DNA of 5,902 nt from positions 1 through 5,902 of the forward strand of contig DATMFW010000063.1 of assembly GCA_035556655.1 (NCBI GenBank), written 5' to 3'. Both the position numbers and the translations under genes were made by a program. The notes under the pieces are model-generated. The model was not told the origin of the DNA and did not search any database. It saw only the letters and a program-made list of their open reading frames with translations. Positions within the stretch are counted from its first letter, which is position 1, and each line of letters starts with the position of its first letter. Origin of the DNA: JBDSKH01 sp035556655. GTDB lineage: Bacteria > Actinomycetota > Actinomycetes > Actinomycetales > Microbacteriaceae. This document shows, piece after piece, positions 1 through 5,340 of the stretch.

Positions 1-411
1 CTCACCGCCTGCTCCACCCCCGCCCCGTCGGCCGGCGACGGCCCCTCGACGGTGTGCGACGGCAGCATCTTCTCCGACAGCATCGACGCCCAGCTCGAGG
101 TGACGGCGACCGGTCTGCAGGAGCCGGCCTTCCCGATCGACGAGCTGCTCGCATCCGGACTCGATGTGCGCTGCAGCGCGCGGTTCGCCGTCGACTACGT
201 CGAGGCGGGCAGGACGGTCGAGTTCGACGTGCTGGTCTCGGCCGACGGTATCGAGCCCACCTCGGCGGCGATCGATCGGGTCGTCACCGCGCAGGACTGG
301 GCCAAGGACGAGAAGTTCGCGATCTGGCGCGACCCCGCCGACCCCACCCACTACGTGCAGGCGCTGGAGACCCCGCGCGGCGTGCTCGTCGGGACCACCG
401 ACGCGGGCTGA
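1..411 (+). CDS. Putative secreted lipoprotein, 5' partial
   Basis: The reading frame is open from base 1 and ends at TGA 409-411, so the start and most of the signal peptide lie outside the window. The first visible residues are L-T-A-C, a lipobox; Cys4 would be the lipidated residue after signal peptidase II cleavage, anchoring the protein on the outer face of the membrane. A low-complexity Ser/Pro/Ala/Gly linker follows, then an acidic domain of about 115 residues with no membrane segment. Two more cysteines (T-V-C near residue 19 and R-C-S near residue 58) could form a disulfide. The sequence ends in a Trp-rich stretch (Q-D-W, I-W-R-D-P). The layout resembles actinobacterial DUF4333-like small lipoproteins (C-S, then a Val/Asp-rich domain), but I cannot assign a family with confidence. 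Function is unknown. An internal GTG at 52 could be read as a start, but the upstream lipobox makes that unlikely. Confidence 0.8.
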   Translation, partial: LTACSTPAPSAGDGPSTVCDGSIFSDSIDAQLEVTATGLQEPAFPIDELLASGLDVRCSARFAVDYVEAGRTVEFDVLVSADGIEPTSAAIDRVVTAQDWAKDEKFAIWRDPADPTHYVQALETPRGVLVGTTDAG

Positions 412-425
412 GGGCGCCCGCTCGT

Positions 426-448
426 TATGCTCGGTGTCCGTGGAGGGA
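426..448 (+). promoter_or_regulatory. Possible -10 box and Shine-Dalgarno of the 453 gene
   Basis: TATGCT at 426-431 fits an actinobacterial -10 (TANNNT) and would start transcription near 438. GGAGGGA at 442-448 is a good Shine-Dalgarno 4 nt before the ATG at 453 and decides that start. I see no convincing -35. Confidence 0.45.
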
Positions 449-452
449 CACG

Positions 453-986
453 ATGAGTGAGATCGACGACGCGATCAGCCGTGAACGCGACGCCGCACAG
501 CAGGCGGCACGGCACGAGGCGTTCGTCGGCGACCATGGGCTCGCCTGGCGCGAAGTGACCGTCGGGTCCGAGCTGGCGGGTCTGGTCGCCGACTTCGTGC
601 CGCGCATCCCCCCCGGTGCCGGGCGGGCCGCCTATTGGGTCGACCGGATCGGCGAGCCGACGGTGCATCTGTCGAAGGCGCGCACGGCCGGCGACAAGTT
701 CTGGCACGTGGTCGGGGCCGTCAGCGACAACTGGTCGAGCTACCATCAGCCGCACGCCGTACGGCAGGAGCGCGCCGAGCGCCGCGATTCCCGCGGCCCC
801 GCCCGGCTGTTCGCCATCACCAACCAGCGGGAGTATCCGGCCGAGTTCGCATTCCTGCGACGCGACGGCGGTCTCTGGCGCCCGGCGGCGTCGAGTCACC
901 GCAGCGACTGGCAGACGCGATCCCGCGAAGAGCTCCTGGAGGCCATCGTGGCCTTCCTCGAGCGGGGCGTCACGCGACAGCTGTGA
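453..986 (+). CDS. Hypothetical soluble protein, 177 aa
   Basis: The ATG at 453 is chosen because GGAGGGA lies 4 nt upstream; the same frame is open further upstream, but that part is the antisense-like shadow of the lipoprotein gene. The product is 177 aa with no signal peptide and no membrane helix, so it is probably cytoplasmic. The N-terminus is a charged helix (M-S-E-I-D-D-A-I-S-R-E-R-D-A-A). The middle is rich in aromatic residues (A-Y-W-V-D-R near residue 60, F-W-H-V-V near 79, N-W-S-S-Y-H near 89), and the C-terminus is an amphipathic helix (S-R-E-E-L-L-E-A-I-V-A-F-L-E-R). I do not recognise the family and assign no function. It sits 41 nt after the lipoprotein gene and probably has its own promoter. 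The codon bias (G/C at third positions) supports a real gene. Confidence 0.75.
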   Translation: MSEIDDAISRERDAAQQAARHEAFVGDHGLAWREVTVGSELAGLVADFVPRIPPGAGRAAYWVDRIGEPTVHLSKARTAGDKFWHVVGAVSDNWSSYHQPHAVRQERAERRDSRGPARLFAITNQREYPAEFAFLRRDGGLWRPAASSHRSDWQTRSREELLEAIVAFLERGVTRQL

Positions 987-1021
987 CGACGATCGCGCGC
1001 CGCGGCGCACTCGCCTCGCGC

Positions 1022-1053
1022 TAGGCTCGGGGCCGTCCGATTTCCGTGAGAGG
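1022..1053 (+). promoter_or_regulatory. Possible promoter and RBS of the membrane-protein gene
   Basis: TAGGCT at 1022-1027 fits a -10 (TANNNT), giving a start of transcription near 1034. GAGAGG at 1048-1053 is a Shine-Dalgarno 10 nt before the ATG at 1064. No clear -35 is visible in the very GC-rich DNA upstream. Confidence 0.4.
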
Positions 1054-1063
1054 TATGGGGAAC

Positions 1064-1936
1064 ATGGCGGAAAGCACCAGCAAGTCCGGCAAGAAGGTCG
1101 TCAAGGCTCCGAAGTCCGAGCCGAGTCAGAAGGCGAAGGACCTGGCCGAGAAGGCGGTCCGCGACAACAGCGACGCCGTCTGGAAGCCGACGCCCGAGGC
1201 GAAGAGCAAGGCGACCGGTTTCCGGGTCGTCGCCGTGATCCTCTGGGTCATCGCCATCGCCGCCGAAGCGATCGCGATCTTCTGGCTGCTGCGCCAGGAC
1301 ACCTCGCAGAGCTGGTTCCTCTGGGCCCTCATCGGGGCGCTCGTGGTCATCGCCATCTTCGCCATCGTCGGCTCGCAATTCTGGAAGAAGGCCAACGACC
1401 TCGACCCGGCGAAGCGCAGCGAGCCGGTGCGCTTCTTCGTACGGAACCAGCTCGGGGTGATCATCTCGATCCTCGCGTTCCTGCCGCTGATCATCCTGAT
1501 CTTCACGAACAAGAACATGGACGGCAAGCAGAAGGGCATTGCCGGCGGCATCGCCATCGCCCTGCTCATCGCGGCGGGCCTCGCCAGCGCCGACTGGAGC
1601 CCCAACTCCGTCGAGGACGAGACCGCTCAGCAGGTCGCCAACGAGGGTCAGATCGACGAGTACACCGCGATCGTGCAGCAGCTGACCGGCGGCGACGAGG
1701 TCACCTGGACCAAGAGCGGCCACGTCTACCACCTCTGCGCCGACGCCTCCGCCGTGAACCTGGAGTCCGCGGACAACCAGATCTACGCGGGAACCGTCGC
1801 GGACGCCCACACCGCCGGCAAGGACGGCCTCACGCTCGAGGTCGCCCAGGAGCTGCAGGAGTGCGGGCTGGACGCCCCGGCCGACCTCGACGAGATCGAG
1901 GCCGAGATCCGCGAGCTGCGCTCCACAGCCGAGTAG
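1064..1936 (+). CDS. Four-helix membrane protein with C-terminal Cys-containing domain
   Basis: The likely start is ATG 1064 (M-A-E-S-T-S-K), with GAGAGG 10 nt upstream; GTG 1046 and ATG 1055 are in frame and possible. The product is 290 aa. Residues 1-50 are Lys-rich and polar, so probably cytoplasmic. Four hydrophobic helices follow at about 54-76, 85-106, 131-148 and 158-175, separated by a basic loop (W-K-K-A-N-D-L-D-P-A-K-R near 107-118) and by T-N-K-N-M-D-G-K-Q-K-G (148-158). Residues 176-290 form a soluble acidic domain with V-Y-H-L-C (221-225), I-Y-A-G-T-V-A-D-A-H-T-A-G-K (240-253) and E-C-G (266-268). With an even number of helices and a basic N-terminus, this domain would face the cytoplasm. 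The H-x-C / A-x-x-x-G-K / C pattern faintly recalls small Ada-like Cys domains, which is only an inference. I do not know the function. The next gene begins at the base after this stop, so the two are probably co-transcribed. Confidence 0.85.
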   Translation: MAESTSKSGKKVVKAPKSEPSQKAKDLAEKAVRDNSDAVWKPTPEAKSKATGFRVVAVILWVIAIAAEAIAIFWLLRQDTSQSWFLWALIGALVVIAIFAIVGSQFWKKANDLDPAKRSEPVRFFVRNQLGVIISILAFLPLIILIFTNKNMDGKQKGIAGGIAIALLIAAGLASADWSPNSVEDETAQQVANEGQIDEYTAIVQQLTGGDEVTWTKSGHVYHLCADASAVNLESADNQIYAGTVADAHTAGKDGLTLEVAQELQECGLDAPADLDEIEAEIRELRSTAE

Positions 1937-2812
1937 GTGCTCGCTCCCGGCTTCGACGTGCATCGTCACGCCGACGGCGCGGAGTACCCGGGGCTGGCCA
2001 CGCAGGGGTCGGCGCTGATCGAGGGGGATGCGCACCGCATCCTCACCGCATTGCCCGCCGGCATCGCGCAGACGGTGGTGACCAGCCCCCCGTACTGGTC
2101 GCTGCGCGACTACGGCATCGAGGGCCAGCTCGGCCTCGAGCCGAGCGTGCACGGGTTCATCGAGGCGCTCGCGGACCTCTTCGACGAGGTGCGCCGGGTG
2201 CTCGCCCCCGACGGGACGCTGTGGCTGAACATCGGCGATTCGTACACATCGGGCAATCGCGGATGGCGTGCCCCCGATCGCAAGAACGTCGCGCGGGCGA
2301 TGGGCACGCGTCCGCCCACTCCCGAGGGTCTGAAGCCGAAGGACCTCATCGGGGTGCCGTGGCGGCTCGCGTTCGCGCTGCAGGAGCGCGGGTGGTATCT
2401 GCGCAGCGACCTGGTCTGGAACAAGCCGAACGCCCAGCCCGAGAGCGTCGGCGACCGGCCGACCCGGTCGCACGAGTACCTGTTCCTGCTGAGTCGCAGC
2501 GAGAAGTACCGCTACGACGTCGATGCCGTGCGCGGGCCCAACGGCCGGCGGCTGCGGAGCGTCTGGGATCTGAACACCCAGCCGAGTCGCGAGGCGGCCG
2601 GCCACTTCGCGACGTACCCGGAGGGGCTGGCCGAGCGCTGCATCCGGATCGGCTCGGGGGAGGGGGATCTGGTGCTCGACCCGTTCATGGGCTCGGGCAC
2701 GACTGCGGTGGTCGCCGCGCGCCTCGGCCGGCGCTTCCTCGGCTGCGAGCTGAACCCCGACTACGTGCAGATGGCCGCTCGCCGCCTGGCGGCCCTCCCG
2801 GTAGTCGAGTAG
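1937..2812 (+). CDS. Site-specific DNA methyltransferase (N4-cytosine or N6-adenine), apparently solitary
   Basis: This 291-aa protein would transfer a methyl group from S-adenosylmethionine to an exocyclic amino group in a specific DNA sequence. The catalytic motif IV T-S-P-P-Y-W is at residues 49-54, followed by S-L-R-D-Y-G. D-G-T-L-W-L-N-I-G-D-S-Y is at 92-103, L-V-W-N-K-P-N at 159-165, and the SAM-binding motif I D-P-F-M-G-S-G-T-T at 248-256; G-C-E-L-N-P-D-Y follows near the C-terminus. Motif IV before motif I is the beta-class order (N6_N4_Mtase domain). S-P-P-Y rather than D-P-P-Y is more typical of N4-cytosine enzymes, but the target base cannot be read from sequence. The length is normal and all key motifs are intact. 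The GTG start at 1937 directly follows the upstream TAG with no clear Shine-Dalgarno, suggesting translational coupling; GTG 1958 is an alternative. No endonuclease gene adjoins it. The last codons lie in the palindrome at 2800-2835. Confidence 0.93.
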   Translation: MLAPGFDVHRHADGAEYPGLATQGSALIEGDAHRILTALPAGIAQTVVTSPPYWSLRDYGIEGQLGLEPSVHGFIEALADLFDEVRRVLAPDGTLWLNIGDSYTSGNRGWRAPDRKNVARAMGTRPPTPEGLKPKDLIGVPWRLAFALQERGWYLRSDLVWNKPNAQPESVGDRPTRSHEYLFLLSRSEKYRYDVDAVRGPNGRRLRSVWDLNTQPSREAAGHFATYPEGLAERCIRIGSGEGDLVLDPFMGSGTTAVVAARLGRRFLGCELNPDYVQMAARRLAALPVVE

Positions 2813-2835
2813 CCCCGCCGGGGCGTATCGAGACC
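2800..2835. repeat. Imperfect palindrome (REP-like) that includes the methyltransferase stop codon
   Basis: Left arm 2800-2816 and right arm 2820-2835 flank a GCC loop. Pairing is GGT/ACC (2800-2802 with 2833-2835), TCGA/TCGA (2805-2808 with 2828-2831), TA/TA (2810-2811 with 2826-2827) and GCCCC/GGGGC (2812-2816 with 2820-2824), with single-base bulges at 2809 and 2825. The TAG stop (2810-2812) lies inside the left arm, so the protein's last residues V-V-E are encoded by the repeat. The TCGAGTAGC...GCGTATCGAGACC layout matches, from memory, a dispersed intergenic palindrome common in Microbacteriaceae genomes. Only one copy is in this window. It may also act as a transcription terminator, although there is no T-run. 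Confidence 0.6.
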
Positions 2836-2852
2836 CGCGGCGTGTCGCACCT

Positions 2853-2876
2853 CGCAGTACTGCGCATCGCGCAGTA
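2853..2876. promoter_or_regulatory. PadR operator: perfect 8-3-8 inverted repeat plus a third half-site
   Basis: TACTGCGC (2858-2865), ATC, GCGCAGTA (2869-2876) is a perfect inverted repeat. A further half-site CGCAGTA at 2853-2859 overlaps it, creating a second palindrome GCAGTACTGC (2854-2863). The right arm runs into the proposed -10 box (2875-2880) of the PadR gene that starts 12 nt later, so a bound dimer would block RNA polymerase. Autorepression through an inverted repeat in the own promoter is the established mode of PadR regulators. The identity of the binder is an inference from position. Confidence 0.65.
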
Positions 2877-2880
2877 GCGT
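2875..2880 (+). promoter_or_regulatory. -10 box of a leaderless padR-HAAS transcript
   Basis: TAGCGT ends exactly 7 nt before ATG 2888, the spacing of leaderless actinobacterial promoters in which the A of ATG is the first transcribed base. This agrees with the lack of a Shine-Dalgarno upstream of the gene. No good -35 is visible, which would leave room for regulation. Confidence 0.55.
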
Positions 2881-2887
2881 GCGATGC

Positions 2888-3244
2888 ATGGATACCACCC
2901 AACTGCTCAAGGGCGTGCTCGATGTCGCCGTGCTCGCCGCCGTGCAGCACGAGGACGGCTACGGCTACGACATCGTGCGTCGCCTCCGCGCCGCCGGTCT
3001 CGCCGAGATCGGCGACGCCTCCGTCTACGGCACCCTGCGACGGCTCTACGGCGCGGGCGCCCTCACCAGCTACGTGGTTCCGAGCGACGGCGGCCCGCAC
3101 CGCAAGTACTACGGCATCAACGACCAGGGCCGCACGATGCTCAGCCAGCAGCGGGCCAGCTGGGCGGAGTTCGCCCTGACCATGAGCGCCCTGCTCGACA
3201 CCCGGCGCCCCCAGCCCGTTCGCACGATCGGAGAGAACGCATGA
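2888..3244 (+). CDS. PadR-family transcriptional repressor
   Basis: This 118-aa protein is a short PadR winged-helix regulator. The family signature is clear: M-D-T-T-Q-L-L-K-G at the start, D-G-Y-G-Y-D-I-V-R-R-L at 23-33, the DNA-recognition helix S-V-Y-G-T-L-R-R-L (45-53), and the wing with G-G-P-H-R-K-Y-Y-G-I (68-77) followed by D-Q-G-R. ATG 2888 is preferred over GTG 2879 because family members begin at this point and because a -10 box lies 7 nt upstream. The protein ends at TGA 3242-3244, overlapping the next ATG by 4 nt (ATGA), so the HAAS partner is translationally coupled. It probably represses its own operon through the inverted repeat at 2858-2876, with release controlled by the HAAS membrane partner or by a ligand; the inducer cannot be read from sequence. 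Confidence 0.93.
   Translation: MDTTQLLKGVLDVAVLAAVQHEDGYGYDIVRRLRAAGLAEIGDASVYGTLRRLYGAGALTSYVVPSDGGPHRKYYGINDQGRTMLSQQRASWAEFALTMSALLDTRRPQPVRTIGENA
3230..3235 (+). promoter_or_regulatory. Shine-Dalgarno of the HAAS gene inside padR
   Basis: GGAGAG lies 5 nt before ATG 3241 and within the end of the padR coding sequence. It supports the ATGA overlap start. Confidence 0.6.
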
Positions 3245-4248
3245 CCACCACCACCCTGCCCGGAACCGAGGTGGCCGCCTTCGCCGCCGCCGTGCGAACG
3301 GCACTCGCCGACCTGCCGCCGGACGACCTCGACGAGCTGACCGACGGTCTCGAGGCCGACCTCGCCGAGCGGGCCGCGGATGCGGGCGAGGACCTCGGCG
3401 ATCCCGTCGCCTACGCCGAAGAACTGCGCGCGGCCGCCGGCTACCCGCCGCGGGCCGCCCGCTCGCACGTGGGCGCCGCCCTTCCTGATCTGCGTACCCT
3501 GCCGCGGGAACTGCGCCGCCGCTGGAACGCCCTCCGCATCCGCAACCCCTGGGTCGCCTCGCTCGCGTCGTTCGCCGTCGCGTTGCGGCCGGTGTGGTGG
3601 GTGTTCCGCGGTGTCGCGGCCCACACGCTGCTGGCCTCGATGCTCGGCGTCAACGGCCTGGCCTGGTGGCCGGTCGGTGTGGGCCTGGTCGTGCTCAGCG
3701 TCCAGGCGGGACGCGGCCGGATGCGTGAGCGGGCCTGGGTGCGCTGGCTCACCCGCGCGGTCACCGCGATCGTGCTCGTCGCCTCCCCGCTCCTCCTCGG
3801 CTGGGCCGTCAACGCCTGGAACAACGCCATGTACCCGGTGTACGACGGCGAGGTCTGGTACCCGCAGTCGCTCAACGTCGGCGGCACCCCGATCGACAAC
3901 ATCTTCGCCTACGACGCGAACGGCGACCCGATCGAGCAGGTGCAGCTCTTCGACCAGGACGGCAACCCGCTGAACCTCATCGGCGACACCGGCGCCGACT
4001 TCTGGGGCGCCCAGGACGGGTCGATGCTGGTGCCCAGCGGCGACGTGCCGGGGCGCGCCGGGTGGAATGTGTACCCGCTCGCGCACGTGAACTCGTGGTC
4101 GGACTACGAGGACGACGGCCGGATCGATGACACCGAGGTGAGCGAGACCGTGTTCCCGTCGGCGCACGTCAAGCCGCTCGCCGGGGCAGTCGCGCCGGCC
4201 GAGGTCGCGCAGCCGATGACCGAGGAGGCTACGACACCGGCTGGATGA
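3241..4248 (+). CDS. HAAS-domain (DUF1700-like) membrane protein, partner of PadR
   Basis: This is a 335-aa membrane protein. Residues 10-68 form the helical HAAS domain (L-A-D-L-P-P-D-D-L-D-E-L-T-D-G-L-E-A-D-L, then D-P-V-A-Y-A-E-E-L-R-A-A-A-G), which in this family lies in the cytoplasm and is nearly always encoded next to a PadR regulator. A basic stretch (R-E-L-R-R-R-W) leads to hydrophobic helices at about 105-135, 140-155 and 173-191; R-P-V-W-W-V-F-R-G (116-124) is a family-like motif. With three helices, residues 195-335 would be outside the cell. That part carries two tandem Asp/Gly units, Y-D-A-N-G-D-P-I (224-231) and F-D-Q-D-G-N-P-L (237-244), 13 residues apart, and a later acidic D-Y-E-D-D-G-R-I-D-D. 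The layout suggests a sensor that passes an envelope signal to PadR; the signal is unknown. The 3' end overlaps the convergent SRAP gene by 20 bp. Confidence 0.85.
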   Translation: MTTTTLPGTEVAAFAAAVRTALADLPPDDLDELTDGLEADLAERAADAGEDLGDPVAYAEELRAAAGYPPRAARSHVGAALPDLRTLPRELRRRWNALRIRNPWVASLASFAVALRPVWWVFRGVAAHTLLASMLGVNGLAWWPVGVGLVVLSVQAGRGRMRERAWVRWLTRAVTAIVLVASPLLLGWAVNAWNNAMYPVYDGEVWYPQSLNVGGTPIDNIFAYDANGDPIEQVQLFDQDGNPLNLIGDTGADFWGAQDGSMLVPSGDVPGRAGWNVYPLAHVNSWSDYEDDGRIDDTEVSETVFPSAHVKPLAGAVAPAEVAQPMTEEATTPAG

Positions 4249-4963
4249 GCGAGGCGTCCTGAGGGTCGACCGTGCGCGAGTTGTTGACGCGGCGGTCGAC
4301 CTCGTCGGCCGTCACCGTGGCGGCGACCTCGGCCGAGACGCTCTCGAGCATGGCCAGGAGTTCGTCGCGCCGGGCGTCGTCGGTGATCTTCTCGCCGTCG
4401 AGCCAGGTGTCGTACATGCCCGGTTCGAGGAACGCGGGCATGCGGTCGTGCACCTCGCCGGATGCGTCGCGCGCCTCGCGCGTGATGATCGCCGCGGAGA
4501 CCTCCCACTCGTCGTCGCCGGATGCGGTGCGCACCTTCCGCGCCGTGGCGAGCCCCGCGGCGGCCAGCAGCGGACCCCGCCCGTGGATGAAGTAGGGGAA
4601 CTTGACCTTCTTGCCGTCGACCTCGCGCTCGACCCACTCGTAGTAGCCGCGCATGGGCACGATGCAGCGGTTGGCGGCGAACGCGCCCTTCCACATGCCG
4701 CTGGTGGTCACCGTCTCGATGCGGGCATTGAACTGCGGGCGTTTGGGCTCTTTCACGAACGCCGGCCGGAAGTCCCACACCGCGGGCGCGACGCGGCGCG
4801 AGATCTCACCCGTCGCGGTGCTGCGTCGCTCGCGGATCACCGGGATGGTGTCGGTCGGCGCGATCGAGAACGACGGGACCCAGTCGCGGTAGTCGTTGCC
4901 GTCGAGCACGAACGCCTCGATGAGGTCGTTCGTCTTCTCGTCCATCGCGAAGCGCCCGCACAT
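4229..4963 (-). CDS. SRAP-domain protein (YedK/HMCES family)
   Basis: This 244-aa protein belongs to the SOS-response-associated peptidase-like family. Known members bind abasic sites in single-stranded DNA and form a protective thiazolidine crosslink through the N-terminal Cys after Met1 is removed; the crosslink can also be reversed. The catalytic set is complete: Cys2 (M-C-G-R-F), Asn79 (F-N-A-R-I-E), Glu109 (G-Y-Y-E-W) and His172 (H-D-R-M-P-A-F-L), matching Cys2/Asn75/Glu105/His160 of E. coli YedK. R-C-I-V-P-M at 99-104 is also typical. The ATG at 4963 is fixed because Cys2 must follow Met1. It starts 3 nt after the stop of the upstream 2TM gene, with no strong Shine-Dalgarno, so it is probably co-transcribed and translated by re-initiation. 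The C-terminal tail after about residue 225 is variable in the family, and its last 20 bp overlap the HAAS gene on the other strand. Confidence 0.95.
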   Translation of the reverse strand: MCGRFAMDEKTNDLIEAFVLDGNDYRDWVPSFSIAPTDTIPVIRERRSTATGEISRRVAPAVWDFRPAFVKEPKRPQFNARIETVTTSGMWKGAFAANRCIVPMRGYYEWVEREVDGKKVKFPYFIHGRGPLLAAAGLATARKVRTASGDDEWEVSAAIITREARDASGEVHDRMPAFLEPGMYDTWLDGEKITDDARRDELLAMLESVSAEVAATVTADEVDRRVNNSRTVDPQDASLIQPVS

Positions 4964-4966
4964 GGG

Positions 4967-5269
4967 TCAAGTCTGCGGCGGACCACCGGCATCGCGCTTG
5001 GCCGTCATGCGCGCGACCTCGGCGTCGATGTCGGCCTCGGTGATGGTGCGCCGGGTCACCCCGTACGCGTCGAGGCCGGCGAACACCGCCGCGATCGTCA
5101 TGCCGATGATCGGCCAGACCGGCCAGAAGTAGCTCGAGGGCCCGCTGGAGAAGAACCAGATGGCGATGAGCACGACCGCGATCACGATGAAGATCGCGAG
5201 CATCACCTTGAAGTCGTTGCGGGACTTCAGGTTGTGCCGTGCAGCCCTGCGCAGTTCGTCGTCAGACAT
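4967..5269 (-). CDS. Small 2TM-domain membrane protein
   Basis: ATG 5269 gives 100 aa (M-S-D-D-E-L-R-R-A-A-R). The in-frame GTG 5278 would add three residues but lies in the -10 region, so the ATG is preferred. Residues 1-21 are a basic helix (R-R-A-A-R-H-N-L-K-S-R). Two membrane helices follow at about 22-40 and 48-66, joined by S-S-G-P-S-S; F-W-P-V-W-P-I-I-G (48-56) is the signature of the 2TM domain family (PF13239-like). The charged tail (67-100) ends in G-G-P-P-Q-T. Both ends should face the cytoplasm. In other bacteria this domain is found alone or fused to regulators; its function is not known. It is the first gene of an operon with the SRAP gene 3 nt downstream. Confidence 0.85.
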   Translation of the reverse strand: MSDDELRRAARHNLKSRNDFKVMLAIFIVIAVVLIAIWFFSSGPSSYFWPVWPIIGMTIAAVFAGLDAYGVTRRTITEADIDAEVARMTAKRDAGGPPQT

Positions 5270-5276
5270 GGCAAAC

Positions 5277-5282
5277 ACCCTA
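5277..5282 (-). promoter_or_regulatory. -10 box of a leaderless 2TM-SRAP transcript
   Basis: On the minus strand TAGGGT ends exactly 7 nt before ATG 5269, the same leaderless arrangement as in front of padR. There is no Shine-Dalgarno in the 7 nt. A -35 is not clear. Confidence 0.55.
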
Positions 5283-5301
5283 CTGTGACGCCGGTTCTCG
5301 T

Positions 5302-5337
5302 CCCCAGTATGGGGGACCCGCGTACCCCAGTAGTGGG
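5302..5337. promoter_or_regulatory. Pair of CCCCAGTA-containing sites between divergent promoters
   Basis: CCCCAGTA occurs at 5302-5309 and again at 5325-5332, 23 bp apart (about two helix turns). The first forms a perfect inverted repeat CCCCA-GTA-TGGGG (5302-5314). The second is the related, less symmetric CCCCAGTAGTGGG (5325-5337). They lie just upstream of the proposed -35 of the pilin promoter and about 20 bp from the -10 of the divergent 2TM gene. The form is like binding sites of NarL/LuxR-type regulators, but the binder is unknown. Confidence 0.5.
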
Positions 5338-5340
5338 TGG

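Noticed and set aside
997..1008. Perfect 12-bp palindrome GCGCCGCGGCGC after the 453 gene
   Set aside because: Such G/C-only palindromes are expected by chance at this GC content; it has no loop-friendly spacing and no U-run, so I do not call a terminator.
1937..2812. Restriction-modification or phage-defence system
   Set aside because: Only the methyltransferase is present; neighbours are a membrane protein and a PadR regulator, with no endonuclease, helicase or toxin-like gene.
896..3304. Very long minus-strand open frame (802 codons) and a 753-codon plus-strand frame at 616-2877
   Set aside because: Both are shadows produced by high GC. They are rich in Arg, Pro and Ala, have no domain motifs, and overlap genes with clear families or RBS (methyltransferase, PadR).
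3109..4167. 352-codon minus-strand frame opposite the HAAS gene
   Set aside because: It is in the mirror frame of a well-supported gene and has no recognisable motif; the composition is His/Val/Arg-rich, as expected for an antisense shadow.
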